Program-made: the position numbers and the translations under genes
Part shown: piece by piece, positions 17,600 through 24,571 of the stretch
How positions within the stretch are numbered: the stretch's first letter is position 1
Layout: every line of letters begins with the position of its first letter
The notes under the pieces: model-generated
Told to the model about the DNA's origin: nothing
The model's database searches: none
The model's input: the letters and a program-made list of their open reading frames with translations, nothing else
Assembly (NCBI RefSeq): GCF_963575615.1
Contig: NZ_CAUYTL010000025.1
Location: 1-50,984, forward strand
Direction: 5' to 3'
From: Listeria_A hofi
Lineage (GTDB): Bacteria; Bacillota; Bacilli; Lactobacillales; Listeriaceae
Length of the DNA: 50,984 bases

Positions 17600-18349
17600 A
17601 TGGAGCAAGGTCAAGAGTGGATTGCTGGGCGGAATCCGGTAAGTGAAGTTTTAAAATCAGAGCGTGATATCCATAAAATTCTCATTGCGGAAGGCTCGCA
17701 AAAGGGAAGCATGCAACAGATTATTGGCGCGGCAAAGGAGCGCAAAATTCAAGTACAAATCGTGCCAAAATCGAAAATCGATAAATTAGTGGACGGTTCG
17801 CATCAAGGTGTGGTGGCACAAGTGGCGGCTTATCAGTATGCAGAATTAGACGATCTTTTTGCAAAGGCGGAAGAACGAGGAGAAATGCCGTTTTTCATGA
17901 TTTTGGATGAGTTGGAGGATCCGCATAACTTGGGATCGATTATGCGGACGGCGGATGCTGTTGGTGCGCACGGGATTATTATTCCGAAGCGCCGATCAGT
18001 TGGCTTGACTCAAACGGTTGCCAAGGCTTCAACGGGAGCAATTGAGCATATTCCAGTGGTGCGTGTGACGAATATTAGCCGTACAATGGAAGATTTGCAG
18101 AAGCGAGGCTTGTGGATTTTTGGTACGGATGCAAGTGGGAGCAGTGATTACCGGACGATGGATGCGAATATGCCACTGGCGCTTGTGATTGGTAGCGAGG
18201 GCTTTGGAATGAGTCGCCTTGTTCGAGAAAAATGTGATTTCCTTGTACATTTACCGATGCGTGGTGCGGTGACCTCATTGAATGCCTCGGTTGCTGCGAG
18301 TATTTTGATGTATGAGATATATCGTAAGCGTCTACCGCTCGGTGAATAA
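17600..18349 (+). CDS. rlmB: 23S rRNA 2'-O-methyltransferase RlmB
   Basis: 249-aa SpoU-family methyltransferase, expected to modify G2251 of 23S rRNA. An N-terminal substrate-binding domain (about 1-80) precedes the SPOUT knot domain with NLGSIMRTADAVGAHGIIIP, VIGSEGFGMSRLV and SLNASVAASILMYE. The start at 17600 follows AAGGAGG (17582-17588), and it sits 15 bases after mrnC. Confidence 0.96.
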   Translation: MEQGQEWIAGRNPVSEVLKSERDIHKILIAEGSQKGSMQQIIGAAKERKIQVQIVPKSKIDKLVDGSHQGVVAQVAAYQYAELDDLFAKAEERGEMPFFMILDELEDPHNLGSIMRTADAVGAHGIIIPKRRSVGLTQTVAKASTGAIEHIPVVRVTNISRTMEDLQKRGLWIFGTDASGSSDYRTMDANMPLALVIGSEGFGMSRLVREKCDFLVHLPMRGAVTSLNASVAASILMYEIYRKRLPLGE

Positions 18350-18351
18350 AG

Positions 18352-18864
18352 ATGAATCGCGTTATGCTGGTGGATGGCTATAATGTTATTGGAGCATGGC
18401 CTGAATTAGCGCGCTTGAAAGCCGGAGATTTAGAGTCGGCACGCAATCAACTAGTGGAGTGGATGGCGGAATACCAGAGTTACACTGGCTACCGAGTGAT
18501 TGTTGTGTTTGACGCTCAATACGTTCGTGCTAGAGAGCGGAAATATAAGAAAAATAAAGTTGAAATTGTATTTACAAAAGAAGATGAGACGGCAGATGAA
18601 TACATTGAACAAAAAGCAATCGAATATAAAAATGTTAAAACGCAAGTCATGGTTGCAACGAGTGATTATACGGAACAGTGGGCGATTTTTGGTCAAGGAG
18701 CATTGCGGGTCTCTGCACGTGAATTAGTCTTTGAAATTAAGGAAATGGCGCATCAAATCAGTCGTAAAGTAAAGAAAATACAGGAAAATCAGCCTAAAAC
18801 GGGCTTAAATATCGATTTTGAAACAATTCAGGCTTTGGAAAAGTTACGAAGAGGACGAAAATAG
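18352..18864 (+). CDS. rae1: YacP/Rae1, ribosome-associated endoribonuclease
   Basis: 170-aa NYN (PIN-like) domain protein. MLVDGYNVIGAWPEL at the N-terminus and EDETADEYIE carry the acidic metal-binding residues. The Bacillus homologue Rae1 (YacP) cuts mRNA in the ribosomal A site. It begins 2 bases after the rlmB stop. The C-terminal 30 residues are basic and probably disordered. Confidence 0.9.
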   Translation: MNRVMLVDGYNVIGAWPELARLKAGDLESARNQLVEWMAEYQSYTGYRVIVVFDAQYVRARERKYKKNKVEIVFTKEDETADEYIEQKAIEYKNVKTQVMVATSDYTEQWAIFGQGALRVSARELVFEIKEMAHQISRKVKKIQENQPKTGLNIDFETIQALEKLRRGRK

Positions 18865-18867
18865 TCA

Positions 18868-18897
18868 TTGACGAGTGCTGGAAAACCCTTGTATAAT
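18868..18897 (+). promoter_or_regulatory. sigH promoter
   Basis: TTGACG (18868-18873) and a perfect TATAAT (18892-18897) are 18 bases apart. They start 3 bases after the yacP stop. Transcription should begin near 18904, which excludes the ATG at 18896 as the sigH start on this transcript. Confidence 0.75.
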
Positions 18898-18940
18898 GAG
18901 GTTTACAAAGAAAATACGGAGCGCGATAAAAGGAGGCTTT

Positions 18941-19573
18941 CTGAAGGTTCCATTGAAAACAAATGACAGTAAACAAGCAGAGATGAGAATGTTGCAGCTC
19001 GCGAGATCAGGCGATACATTGGCTATGGAGCATTTTTTCAAGGCATATCAGTCTATCATTTATTGGAAAGCCACACAGTATTTTTTACAAGGTGCGGAGC
19101 GCGATGATTTGATTCAAGAAGGTATGATTGGATTGTTCAAAGCGATTCGAGATTACAAGGAAGACAGAGAGGCATCGTTTCGGTCATTTGCGGAGATTTG
19201 TATCAATCGGCAAATATTATCGGCTGTCAAGCGTTCAATGCGTCAGAAGAATTATGCGCTGAATAGTTCGGTTTCGATAGATACACCAGTAGAAGATGGC
19301 GATGAGATCGACTGGACGCTACTCGATGTGATTTCAGAAAAAGAAGCGATGACCCCTGAAGATTTTCTTATTCAAAATGAGAAATTAGAAGGCATCGCGC
19401 AGAAATTAAAAGAAGTGACAAGTGATTTTGAGCGCGAAGTCCTATATCAATATTTAGAAGGAAAAAGCTATCAAGAAATGGCGACATATTTCAATAAAAA
19501 AGAAAAAGCGATTGATAATGCGATTCAGCGGGTAAAGAAAAAGATGATGAAACAAGTCGATGAATCGCTCTAA
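18941..19573 (+). CDS. sigH: RNA polymerase sigma factor SigH
   Basis: Sigma-70 family factor of the SigH/Sigma-30 type. Region 2 shows DDLIQEGMIGLFKAIRDY and region 4 ends with SYQEMATYFNKKEKAIDNAIQRVKKK. The start is uncertain. The frame is open from 18875, but a strong promoter (-10 at 18892-18897) lies inside that extension. The best ribosome binding site, AAAAGGAGG (18928-18936), is 4 bases before CTG 18941 (LKVPLK) and 16 before TTG 18953. I annotate CTG 18941, a rare start, giving 210 aa; TTG 18953 is the alternative. The identity is secure, the start is not. Confidence 0.88.
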   Translation: MKVPLKTNDSKQAEMRMLQLARSGDTLAMEHFFKAYQSIIYWKATQYFLQGAERDDLIQEGMIGLFKAIRDYKEDREASFRSFAEICINRQILSAVKRSMRQKNYALNSSVSIDTPVEDGDEIDWTLLDVISEKEAMTPEDFLIQNEKLEGIAQKLKEVTSDFEREVLYQYLEGKSYQEMATYFNKKEKAIDNAIQRVKKKMMKQVDESL

Positions 19574-19605
19574 TGAATTATTTAGGGGTGCTGCATTTCT
19601 AGTTG

Positions 19606-19710
19606 TCTAGTTCCGCGCGCCAGCTTTTCGGAATTTGTTGTGGGTCTTAGGAAGCGTTCTGAGATTCCTTACCCTAACAAATTCTGTCAAAGCTAACGGG
19701 CACGCTCCGC
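19606..19710 (-). repeat. Palindromic element, GTGCCCGTTAGC family, copy 1
   Basis: Read on the minus strand it matches 24354-24487. Arms: GCGCGCC (19615-19621) with GGCACGC (19699-19705, one mismatch), AGCTTT (19622-19627) with AAAGCT (19689-19694), and AATTTGTT (19632-19639) with AACAAATT (19676-19683). The inner arms contain TTAGGAA/TTCCTTA. It fills the space between sigH and the rpmG promoter. Confidence 0.8.
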
Positions 19711-19719
19711 ATTTCTATC

Positions 19720-19749
19720 TTGACTCAAAAGACCATCTAATGGTATATT
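19720..19749 (+). promoter_or_regulatory. rpmG-secE promoter
   Basis: TTGACT (19720-19725) and TATATT (19744-19749) are 18 bases apart, with an extended TGG before the -10. It lies between the repeat and rpmG. Confidence 0.65.
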
Positions 19750-19821
19750 ATTATAGATGTAAAGTGTTGAATGGAGATTTCGACGCTAAAAGCATAGAAA
19801 TAAGCGGAGTTGATTGTGATT

Positions 19822-19971
19822 ATGAAGAAGAAAACATCACTTGCCTGTTCAGAGTGTGGATCACGAAACTATTCCATCGGTGTCGGCGGTACAGCGCGAA
19901 CAGAACGGTTAGAAGTGAAGAAATTTTGCAGACACTGTAATAAGCATACACTTCATCGTGAAACAAAATAG
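19822..19971 (+). CDS. rpmG: Ribosomal protein L33
   Basis: 49-aa L33. The start MKKKTSLACSECGSRNYS and the end RLEVKKFCRHCNKHTLHRE show the two zinc-binding CxxC pairs and the standard length. ATG 19822 gives the family N-terminus. An in-frame GTG at 19816 is closer to GGAG (19806-19809) and could add two residues. It is followed 20 bases later by secE, the usual Bacillales arrangement. Confidence 0.93.
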   Translation: MKKKTSLACSECGSRNYSIGVGGTARTERLEVKKFCRHCNKHTLHRETK

Positions 19972-19991
19972 TGGATTTGGAGGGGTATAAC

Positions 19992-20171
19992 ATGTCAGCA
20001 GTTTCAAAATTTTTCCGTAATGTGAAGTCTGAAATGGGCAAGGTTACTTGGCCGACTGGGAAAGAGCTAAGAACTTATACGATTACTGTAATCATTGCCG
20101 TAGCTTGTATGGCTGTGTTCTTTATGGTTGTGGACTTTTTAATCGAGATGCTTATTCAGTTTATGCTATAA
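19992..20171 (+). CDS. secE: SecE, preprotein translocase subunit
   Basis: 59-aa single-span membrane protein of the SecYEG channel. The amphipathic segment with FFRNVKSEMGKVTWPTGKEL precedes one transmembrane helix (about residues 30-55). ATG 19992 has GGAGGGG upstream; the longer open frame from 19971 is not needed. Its end overlaps a candidate nusG promoter. Confidence 0.96.
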   Translation: MSAVSKFFRNVKSEMGKVTWPTGKELRTYTITVIIAVACMAVFFMVVDFLIEMLIQFML

Positions 20172-20246
20172 TACTAGGCTTTTTTTACAAAGAATGTTAT
20201 AATACAATTATTGAGATAGAACCCGGGACGCTTTTCGGGTTTTTTA
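20166..20246 (+). promoter_or_regulatory. nusG promoters and leader hairpin
   Basis: Two extended -10 sequences are visible: TGCTATAAT (20166-20173, at the secE stop) and TGTTATAAT (20195-20203). Downstream, AACCCG (20220-20225) pairs with CGGGTT (20236-20241), followed by six T, an intrinsic terminator. It either ends rpmG-secE transcripts or acts as an attenuator in front of nusG. Confidence 0.6.
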
Positions 20247-20323
20247 TTTTGGGTTGTTTTTGAACCTGAAATTAAATATCAAAAGGAGGATGACCCCAAT
20301 TTGGTGGCGGTCAAATGAGACTA

Positions 20324-20857
20324 ATGGAAAAAAGTTGGTATGTTGTACACACCTATTCTGGCTATGAAAATAAAGTCAAAGCAAACCTTGAAAAACGTGT
20401 GGAATCAATGGGTATGTCGGATAAAATTTTCCGTGTCATGGTTCCCGAAGAAGAAGAAACAGAAGTGAAAAATGGTAAAACAAAGACGTTGAAGCGTAAA
20501 GTGTTCCCAGGTTATGTACTTGTTGAGATTATTATGACCGATGATTCGTGGTATGTCGTCCGTAATACACCTGGCGTAACGGGCTTCGTTGGCTCAGCAG
20601 GTGCAGGTTCGAAACCTACTGCGTTACTACCAGAAGAAGCGGATCGCATTCTGAAGAGCATGGGCATGAATGAACGCCGTCAAGAAGCGGATTTCGAGCT
20701 TGGTGAGACAGTGATGGTCAAAGAAGGGCCGTTTGCTGAGTTCTCTGGTAAAGTAGAAGAAATCGACAATGACAAGGCAAAAGCGAAAGTTATGGTAAAC
20801 ATGTTTGGTCGCGAAACACCAGTTGAAGTGGATTTCGATCAAATCGAAAGACTGTAA
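20324..20857 (+). CDS. nusG: Transcription factor NusG
   Basis: 177-aa elongation and pausing factor that contacts RNA polymerase (NGN domain, residues 1-115, with FPGYVLVE and NTPGVTGFVG) and carries a C-terminal KOW domain (VKEGPFAEFSGKVEEI). ATG 20324 (MEKSWYVV) matches the family start. ATG 20315 is in frame three codons earlier, and GGTGG (20303-20307) would suit it. The strong AAAGGAGG at 20282-20289 instead precedes an out-of-frame ATG at 20290 that opens a 25-codon ORF running into nusG. That is an unusual leader. Confidence 0.95.
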   Translation: MEKSWYVVHTYSGYENKVKANLEKRVESMGMSDKIFRVMVPEEEETEVKNGKTKTLKRKVFPGYVLVEIIMTDDSWYVVRNTPGVTGFVGSAGAGSKPTALLPEEADRILKSMGMNERRQEADFELGETVMVKEGPFAEFSGKVEEIDNDKAKAKVMVNMFGRETPVEVDFDQIERL

Positions 20858-20862
20858 GACGC

Positions 20863-20970
20863 ATGAGTTTTGGTCTAACTGCAGCCATCGTCTCAGCCTT
20901 AATAGTAGTCATAGGAGTTATTGCGATGTTTATCTGCGGCTCGATAATATGGCGCGCACTAAAAAAATAA
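20863..20970 (+). CDS. Candidate 35-aa membrane peptide
   Basis: ORF of 35 codons, 5 bases after nusG. It reads MSFGLTAAIVSALIVVIG followed by more hydrophobic residues, then a polar SIIWRALKK end. The composition is a clean single transmembrane helix with a positive C-terminus. No good ribosome binding site is seen, so translation would rely on coupling to nusG termination. It could be chance. I recognise no family. Confidence 0.35.
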   Translation: MSFGLTAAIVSALIVVIGVIAMFICGSIIWRALKK

Positions 20971-20972
20971 GA

Positions 20973-20996
20973 GAGGCTTGGATGCGTGTGTATCCG
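20973..20996 (+). repeat. 24-bp direct repeat, left copy (partial terminator copy)
   Basis: Identical over 24 bases to 21166-21189. It begins GAGGCTTGGAT and ends ATCCG. This copy is a decayed terminator hairpin that runs straight into the palindromic element at 21002. Confidence 0.9.
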
Positions 20997-21001
20997 GTTT
21001 T

Positions 21002-21122
21002 CAGCGTGTCGACAAACACTCATTTTCGTCGTTAAAAACTCCATTCCAGTGCTCACGTACTCCAGTACGCTCCGCGCCGGTACTCGCTTTTGCCTAGAAA
21101 CTAAGCATTTGTCAACACGCTG
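21002..21122 (+). repeat. Palindromic element, CAGCGTGYCGAC family, copy 1
   Basis: The outer arms CAGCGTGTCGACAAACACT (21002-21020) and AGCATTTGTCAACACGCTG (21104-21122) pair at about 16 of 19 positions. The apical part contains CGTAC/GTACG. On the minus strand it matches the CGGAGCRTACT...GTGAGCACTGG core of the 123-bp elements. The ends, including TTGCCTAGAA and GAGCATTTGTC-like sequence, recur after fusA (40961-41098). Confidence 0.8.
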
Positions 21123-21165
21123 AAGTTTGGCGACAAATTTATATGAGTTAGTTTTTCTACAGTCT

Positions 21166-21200
21166 GAGGCTTGGATGCGTGTGTATCCGAGTCTTTCTTT
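21166..21200 (+). terminator. nusG terminator (right copy of the 24-bp repeat)
   Basis: AGGCTTGGAT (21167-21176) pairs over ten positions, with two wobbles, to ATCCGAGTCT (21185-21194). T-rich sequence follows. The 24-base core is duplicated at 20973-20996, with a palindromic element between the copies. Confidence 0.8.
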
Positions 21201-21223
21201 ATTCTAAAGGAGGTATTTTGTGA

Positions 21224-21707
21224 ATGGTGTCTAGTGGAGAATACGCCAAGTCGATTTATCTGCAACTAAAAAGTATTGCATCGCTTTATGACATTGACTT
21301 TCATCTCTATTTCAAAAACTCTGGCGGATTTGGTGAGCTCTGCATGGATTGGAATGAGGAGGAGGGGTATCTTTTATACGGTGATGAACGTGGCGAAATG
21401 GTAAGCTTATTCAAAACACAGGATTTCAACATTTTCAAATATGAAGTTTTTCTCCACCTAGCTTTTCGAATGGGGCTAGAATACGAGCTGAAACATCGCG
21501 ATCTTACTTAATATTCGCAAAAATGAGGATGATTTATACGGCGATACAAGAAAACGCGCTTTTGAAGAGACGATTAGACTCTTAAGGGCAATAGACGATG
21601 GTTGGGCCAAAAATGCAGCCACTCATTACACCGAATACCTCAATATGTGGCGAACTAAGAAAAATGTTCGATATGATTTTGACACCGCGACATTTATATG
21701 TAGATAA
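21224..21707 (+). pseudogene. Frameshifted Imm63-like immunity protein gene
   Basis: The first part (21224-21511, 95 aa, ATG with AAAGGAGG at 21206-21213) ends in ELKHRDLT and a stop. Dropping one T at 21509 lets the frame continue as NIRKNEDDLYGDTRKRAF and on to a stop at 21705-21707, about 160 aa in all. GYLLYGDERG, the helical EYELKHRD and the C-terminal helical part recall Imm63-type immunity proteins that protect against polymorphic toxins. The family call is from memory of the pattern and is moderate. No toxin gene is nearby. A sequencing error is possible. It occupies the nusG-rplK gap. Confidence 0.55.
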
Positions 21708-21728
21708 ATTTTAAAACGTAAAAAAATC

Positions 21729-21757
21729 TTGCAATACAGCGAGCTTAATGTTATTCT
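21729..21757 (+). promoter_or_regulatory. rplK-rplA promoter
   Basis: TTGCAA (21729-21734) and TATTCT (21752-21757) are 17 bases apart, with an extended TGT before the -10. This leaves a leader of about 80 nt. Confidence 0.65.
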
Positions 21758-21846
21758 ATATGAGGTACAATTTGTGCTGTTTTAACGTGGGAGGGGAAAT
21801 GATTAACCCCATTAAACCACATCACGGACTTAAGGAGGTGTGTCTC

Positions 21847-22272
21847 GTGGCTAAAAAAGTAATCAAAGAGGTAAAATTGCAAATTCCAGCAGGTAAAGCT
21901 AATCCAGCTCCACCAGTTGGTCCAGCACTAGGTCAAGCGGGTGTAAACATTATGGGATTCTGTAAGGAGTTCAATGCGCGCACAAGCGATCAAGCTGGTC
22001 TAATTATTCCTGTTGTGATTTCTGTGTATGAAGATCGTTCTTTCACATTCATCACTAAAACTCCGCCAGCAGCAGTCTTGCTTAAAAAAGCAGCTAAAGT
22101 TGAAAAAGGATCAGGTGAACCAAACCGTAATAAAGTTGCGGTTGTGAAACGTGCTCAAGTACAAGAAATCGCTGAATTAAAAATGCCGGATCTAAACGCT
22201 GCAAATGTTGAATCTGCAATGCGTATGGTTGAAGGTACTGCGCGCAGCATGGGTATTACAATCGAAGACTAA
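21847..22272 (+). CDS. rplK: Ribosomal protein L11
   Basis: 141-aa L11. It binds the GTPase centre of 23S rRNA. PAGKANPAPPVGPALGQAGV and GTARSMGI are diagnostic. The start is GTG 21847 (MAKKVIKEV) with AAGGAGGTG upstream. The frame is open further back to 21748, but that includes the promoter. It is cotranscribed with rplA. Confidence 0.97.
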   Translation: MAKKVIKEVKLQIPAGKANPAPPVGPALGQAGVNIMGFCKEFNARTSDQAGLIIPVVISVYEDRSFTFITKTPPAAVLLKKAAKVEKGSGEPNRNKVAVVKRAQVQEIAELKMPDLNAANVESAMRMVEGTARSMGITIED

Positions 22273-22299
22273 TACCAATCATGTATTACGCGTATCAGG

Positions 22300-22432
22300 A
22301 ATAAGAAAAAGAACAACTGAACGAAGCGGGTCGAACCGTTTATCATATTTAGAATAATACGTTCATCTTTTCTTATTTCAAATCAGGTCTCGCATCTGAT
22401 TTACGTGGGAGGAAATTCCGATATAACCACAG
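22300..22432 (+). promoter_or_regulatory. rplA leader with L1 binding site
   Basis: The rplK-rplA spacer is structured: a hairpin AAATCAG/CTGATTT (about 22379-22402), then GTGG (22405-22408) closing with CCAC (22427-22430) around GAGG and TTCCGATATAA. The asymmetric loop resembles the known mRNA mimic of the L1 site on 23S rRNA. Binding of excess L1 would repress rplA translation. Confidence 0.6.
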
Positions 22433-22449
22433 AATAGGAGGAAAAAAGA

Positions 22450-23139
22450 ATGGCTAAGAAAGGTAAAAAGTATCAAGACGCTGTCAAGCTAATCGATACT
22501 GACAAAGCTTATTCCGTTGAAGAAGCTGTCGAACTTGCTCAAAAAGCAGACTTCGCTAAATTCGATGCAACTGTTGAAGTAGCATTTCGTTTAGGCGTTG
22601 ACCCTAAAAAAGCAGATCAACAAATCCGCGGCGCTGTTGTACTTCCGAATGGAACAGGTAAAACACAACGCGTATTAGTATTTGCAAAAGGCGAAAAAGC
22701 AAAAGAAGCTGAGGCTGCTGGCGCTGATTACGTTGGAGAAGGCGATTACGTAACTAAAATTAACCAAGGTTGGTTTGAATTTGACGTTATCGTAGCAACA
22801 CCTGATATGATGGGTGAAGTTGGTAAATTAGGCCGTGTCTTAGGACCAAAAGGTTTAATGCCAAACCCTAAAACAGGAACAGTAACAATGGACGTAACAA
22901 AAGCAGTGAACGAAATCAAAGCTGGTAAAGTAGAATACCGCGTTGACAAGTCTGGTAATGTCCACACTGCGATTGGTAAAGTATCATTTGATGCTGCTAA
23001 GCTTGTTGAGAACTTCCGTACAATTAACGATGTTCTTCAAAAAGCAAAACCTGCTGCGGCTAAGGGAGTATATGTAAAAAACGTAACCGTTACAACTACA
23101 TTTGGTCCTGGTGTTAAAGTAGATCCATCTTCATTCTAA
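22450..23139 (+). CDS. rplA: Ribosomal protein L1
   Basis: 229-aa L1 of the large subunit stalk, also a translational autorepressor. The sequence MAKKGKKYQDAVKLID, the LGRVLGPKGLMPNPKTGTVT block and the length are typical. The ATG has AGGAGGAAAAAAG upstream. The codon choice is that of highly expressed genes, unlike the G/T-heavy genes on the left. Confidence 0.97.
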   Translation: MAKKGKKYQDAVKLIDTDKAYSVEEAVELAQKADFAKFDATVEVAFRLGVDPKKADQQIRGAVVLPNGTGKTQRVLVFAKGEKAKEAEAAGADYVGEGDYVTKINQGWFEFDVIVATPDMMGEVGKLGRVLGPKGLMPNPKTGTVTMDVTKAVNEIKAGKVEYRVDKSGNVHTAIGKVSFDAAKLVENFRTINDVLQKAKPAAAKGVYVKNVTVTTTFGPGVKVDPSSF

Positions 23140-23158
23140 GTTTTTCTTAGGATTGAGC

Positions 23159-23187
23159 TTGACGGCGTGATTCTATTTTGGTAGAAT
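23159..23187 (+). promoter_or_regulatory. rplJ-rplL promoter
   Basis: TTGACG (23159-23164), a 17-base spacer and TAGAAT (23182-23187), with an extended TGG. Transcription should start near 23194. Confidence 0.75.
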
Positions 23188-23194
23188 AGCAAAG

Positions 23195-23335
23195 TCGAAA
23201 CAAAACAGAATATCCTAACCGTAGACAGCAGGCGCGTCTTGTACGCTTAATTTTGCCCGCCGAGGATTTTGAAAGTTAGATTCATTGTGAACTTAACTTG
23301 TGAACCCCTCACGTCTACGGTGTGAGGGGTTTCTT
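23195..23335 (+). promoter_or_regulatory. L10 leader with attenuator
   Basis: Ribosomal L10 leader. CCGTAGAC (23219-23226) pairs perfectly with GTCTACGG (23313-23320), enclosing the conserved AGCAGGCGC and CCGCCGAGG segments. The second arm lies in the loop of an intrinsic terminator, ACCCCTCAC (23304-23312) with GTGAGGGGT (23322-23330) plus TTTCTT. L10(L12)4 binding is expected to reduce rplJL expression. Confidence 0.88.
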
Positions 23336-23395
23336 ATATGCTTTAGGGTCGTTTTTACGGCTTTAGAACAATCACGATGGAGGTGGAAAACAAAG

Positions 23396-23896
23396 ATGAG
23401 TAAAATTTTAGAATTGAAACAAGGTGCTGTTAATGAAATCACTACGAAATTCAAAGACAGTGCTTCTACAGTAATCGTTGACTATCGCGGTTTAACAGTT
23501 GCTGAAATCACCGAATTACGTAAACAATTACGTGAAGCTGGTATTGATTTTAAAGTATACAAGAACTCGTTAATGCGTCGTGCTGCTGAGGCTGCGGGCT
23601 TAGAAGGTTTAAACGAAGTATTGACAGGTCCTAGCGCGATCGCTTTCAGTAATGAAGACGTTGTTGCTCCTGCTAAAATTATTCATGAATTTGCGGAGAA
23701 ACATGAAGCACTAGAAATTAAAGCTGGTATCATCGAAGGTAAAGTATCTTCAGTTGAAGATGTTAAAGCACTTGCTTCTCTACCATCACGCGAAGGTTTA
23801 CTATCTATGCTGCTTAGCGTACTTCAAGCTCCAGTTCGTAACTTGGCACTTGCAACAAAAGCTGTTGCAACCCAAAAAGAAGAACAAGGCGCTTAA
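23396..23896 (+). CDS. rplJ: Ribosomal protein L10
   Basis: 166-aa L10, base of the L7/L12 stalk. It begins MSKILELKQGAVNEIT, has VVDYRGLT-like and KNSLMRRAAEA motifs, and ends in the L12-binding helix. ATG 23396 follows GGAGGTGG. The longer open frame from 23300 lies in the leader. It is autoregulated through the L10 leader. Confidence 0.97.
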   Translation: MSKILELKQGAVNEITTKFKDSASTVIVDYRGLTVAEITELRKQLREAGIDFKVYKNSLMRRAAEAAGLEGLNEVLTGPSAIAFSNEDVVAPAKIIHEFAEKHEALEIKAGIIEGKVSSVEDVKALASLPSREGLLSMLLSVLQAPVRNLALATKAVATQKEEQGA

Positions 23897-23973
23897 TTTT
23901 CAAACCGGTGACTCTTCACCAACAACCAAATCGGCATAGACCGAAAATTATATTATAATGGAGGAATTTCAAA

Positions 23974-24342
23974 ATGGCTTTAAACATTGAAGAAATCATT
24001 GCTTCCGTAAAAGAAGCAACTGTACTAGAATTAAACGATTTAGTAAAAGCAATCGAAGAAGAATTTGGCGTAACTGCTGCTGCTCCTGTAGCTGCTGGTG
24101 CTGCTGCTGGTGGCGCTGCTGCCGCTGAACAAACTGAATTTACAGTAGAACTAGCTTCTGCTGGAGATCAAAAAATCAAAGTTATCAAAGTGGTTCGTGA
24201 AATCACTGGTCTTGGCTTGAAAGAAGCTAAAGAAGTTGTAGATAACGCTCCTAAAGCTCTTAAAGAAGGCGTTTCTAAAGAAGAAGCAGACGAAATCGTT
24301 GCTAAACTTGAAGAAGTTGGCGCTAACGTAGCTGTTAAGTAA
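23974..24342 (+). CDS. rplL: Ribosomal protein L7/L12
   Basis: 122-aa stalk protein. The N-terminal dimerisation helix is followed by the Ala/Gly hinge (about residues 36-52) and the factor-binding C-terminal domain with KIKVIKVVREITGLGLKEAK. The ATG has GGAGG. It is the last gene of the rplJL unit. Confidence 0.98.
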   Translation: MALNIEEIIASVKEATVLELNDLVKAIEEEFGVTAAAPVAAGAAAGGAAAAEQTEFTVELASAGDQKIKVIKVVREITGLGLKEAKEVVDNAPKALKEGVSKEEADEIVAKLEEVGANVAVK

Positions 24343-24353
24343 TAAAAGTTGAA

Positions 24354-24487
24354 CGTGCCCGTCAGCTTCGACAGAAATTGTTAGGGGCGAATGAATGTTC
24401 ATTTCATTCACAACTCATATTGTGGTTCTAAGGAATCATAAAACGCTTCCTAAGAACCACAACAAATTTCCAAGAAGCTGGCACGCG
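24354..24487 (+). repeat. Palindromic element, GTGCCCGTTAGC family, copy 2
   Basis: It starts 11 bases after the rplL stop. CGTGCC (24354-24359) pairs with GGCACG (24480-24485), AGCTT with AAGCT, and AAATTGTT with AACAAATTT. The inner arm of 15 bp (24421-24435 with 24447-24461) has a single mismatch. On the opposite strand it matches 19606-19710. It lies just before the operon terminator. Confidence 0.85.
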
Positions 24488-24498
24488 AAACTAGAGAT

Positions 24499-24546
24499 GA
24501 AGAGCACCAAATTAGCCTTACGCTGATCTGGCGCTCTTCTTTTTTT
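24499..24546 (+). terminator. rplJL terminator
   Basis: GAAGAGCACCA (24499-24509) pairs with TGGCGCTCTTC (24529-24539), followed by seven T. Confidence 0.88.
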
Positions 24547-24571
24547 ATACATAGAAAGGTGGCGAAAAAAC

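Noticed and set aside
19635..19940. 101-aa ORF between sigH and secE
   Set aside because: It covers the palindrome and the rpmG promoter and reads rpmG in the wrong frame. The real gene there is rpmG (19822-19971).
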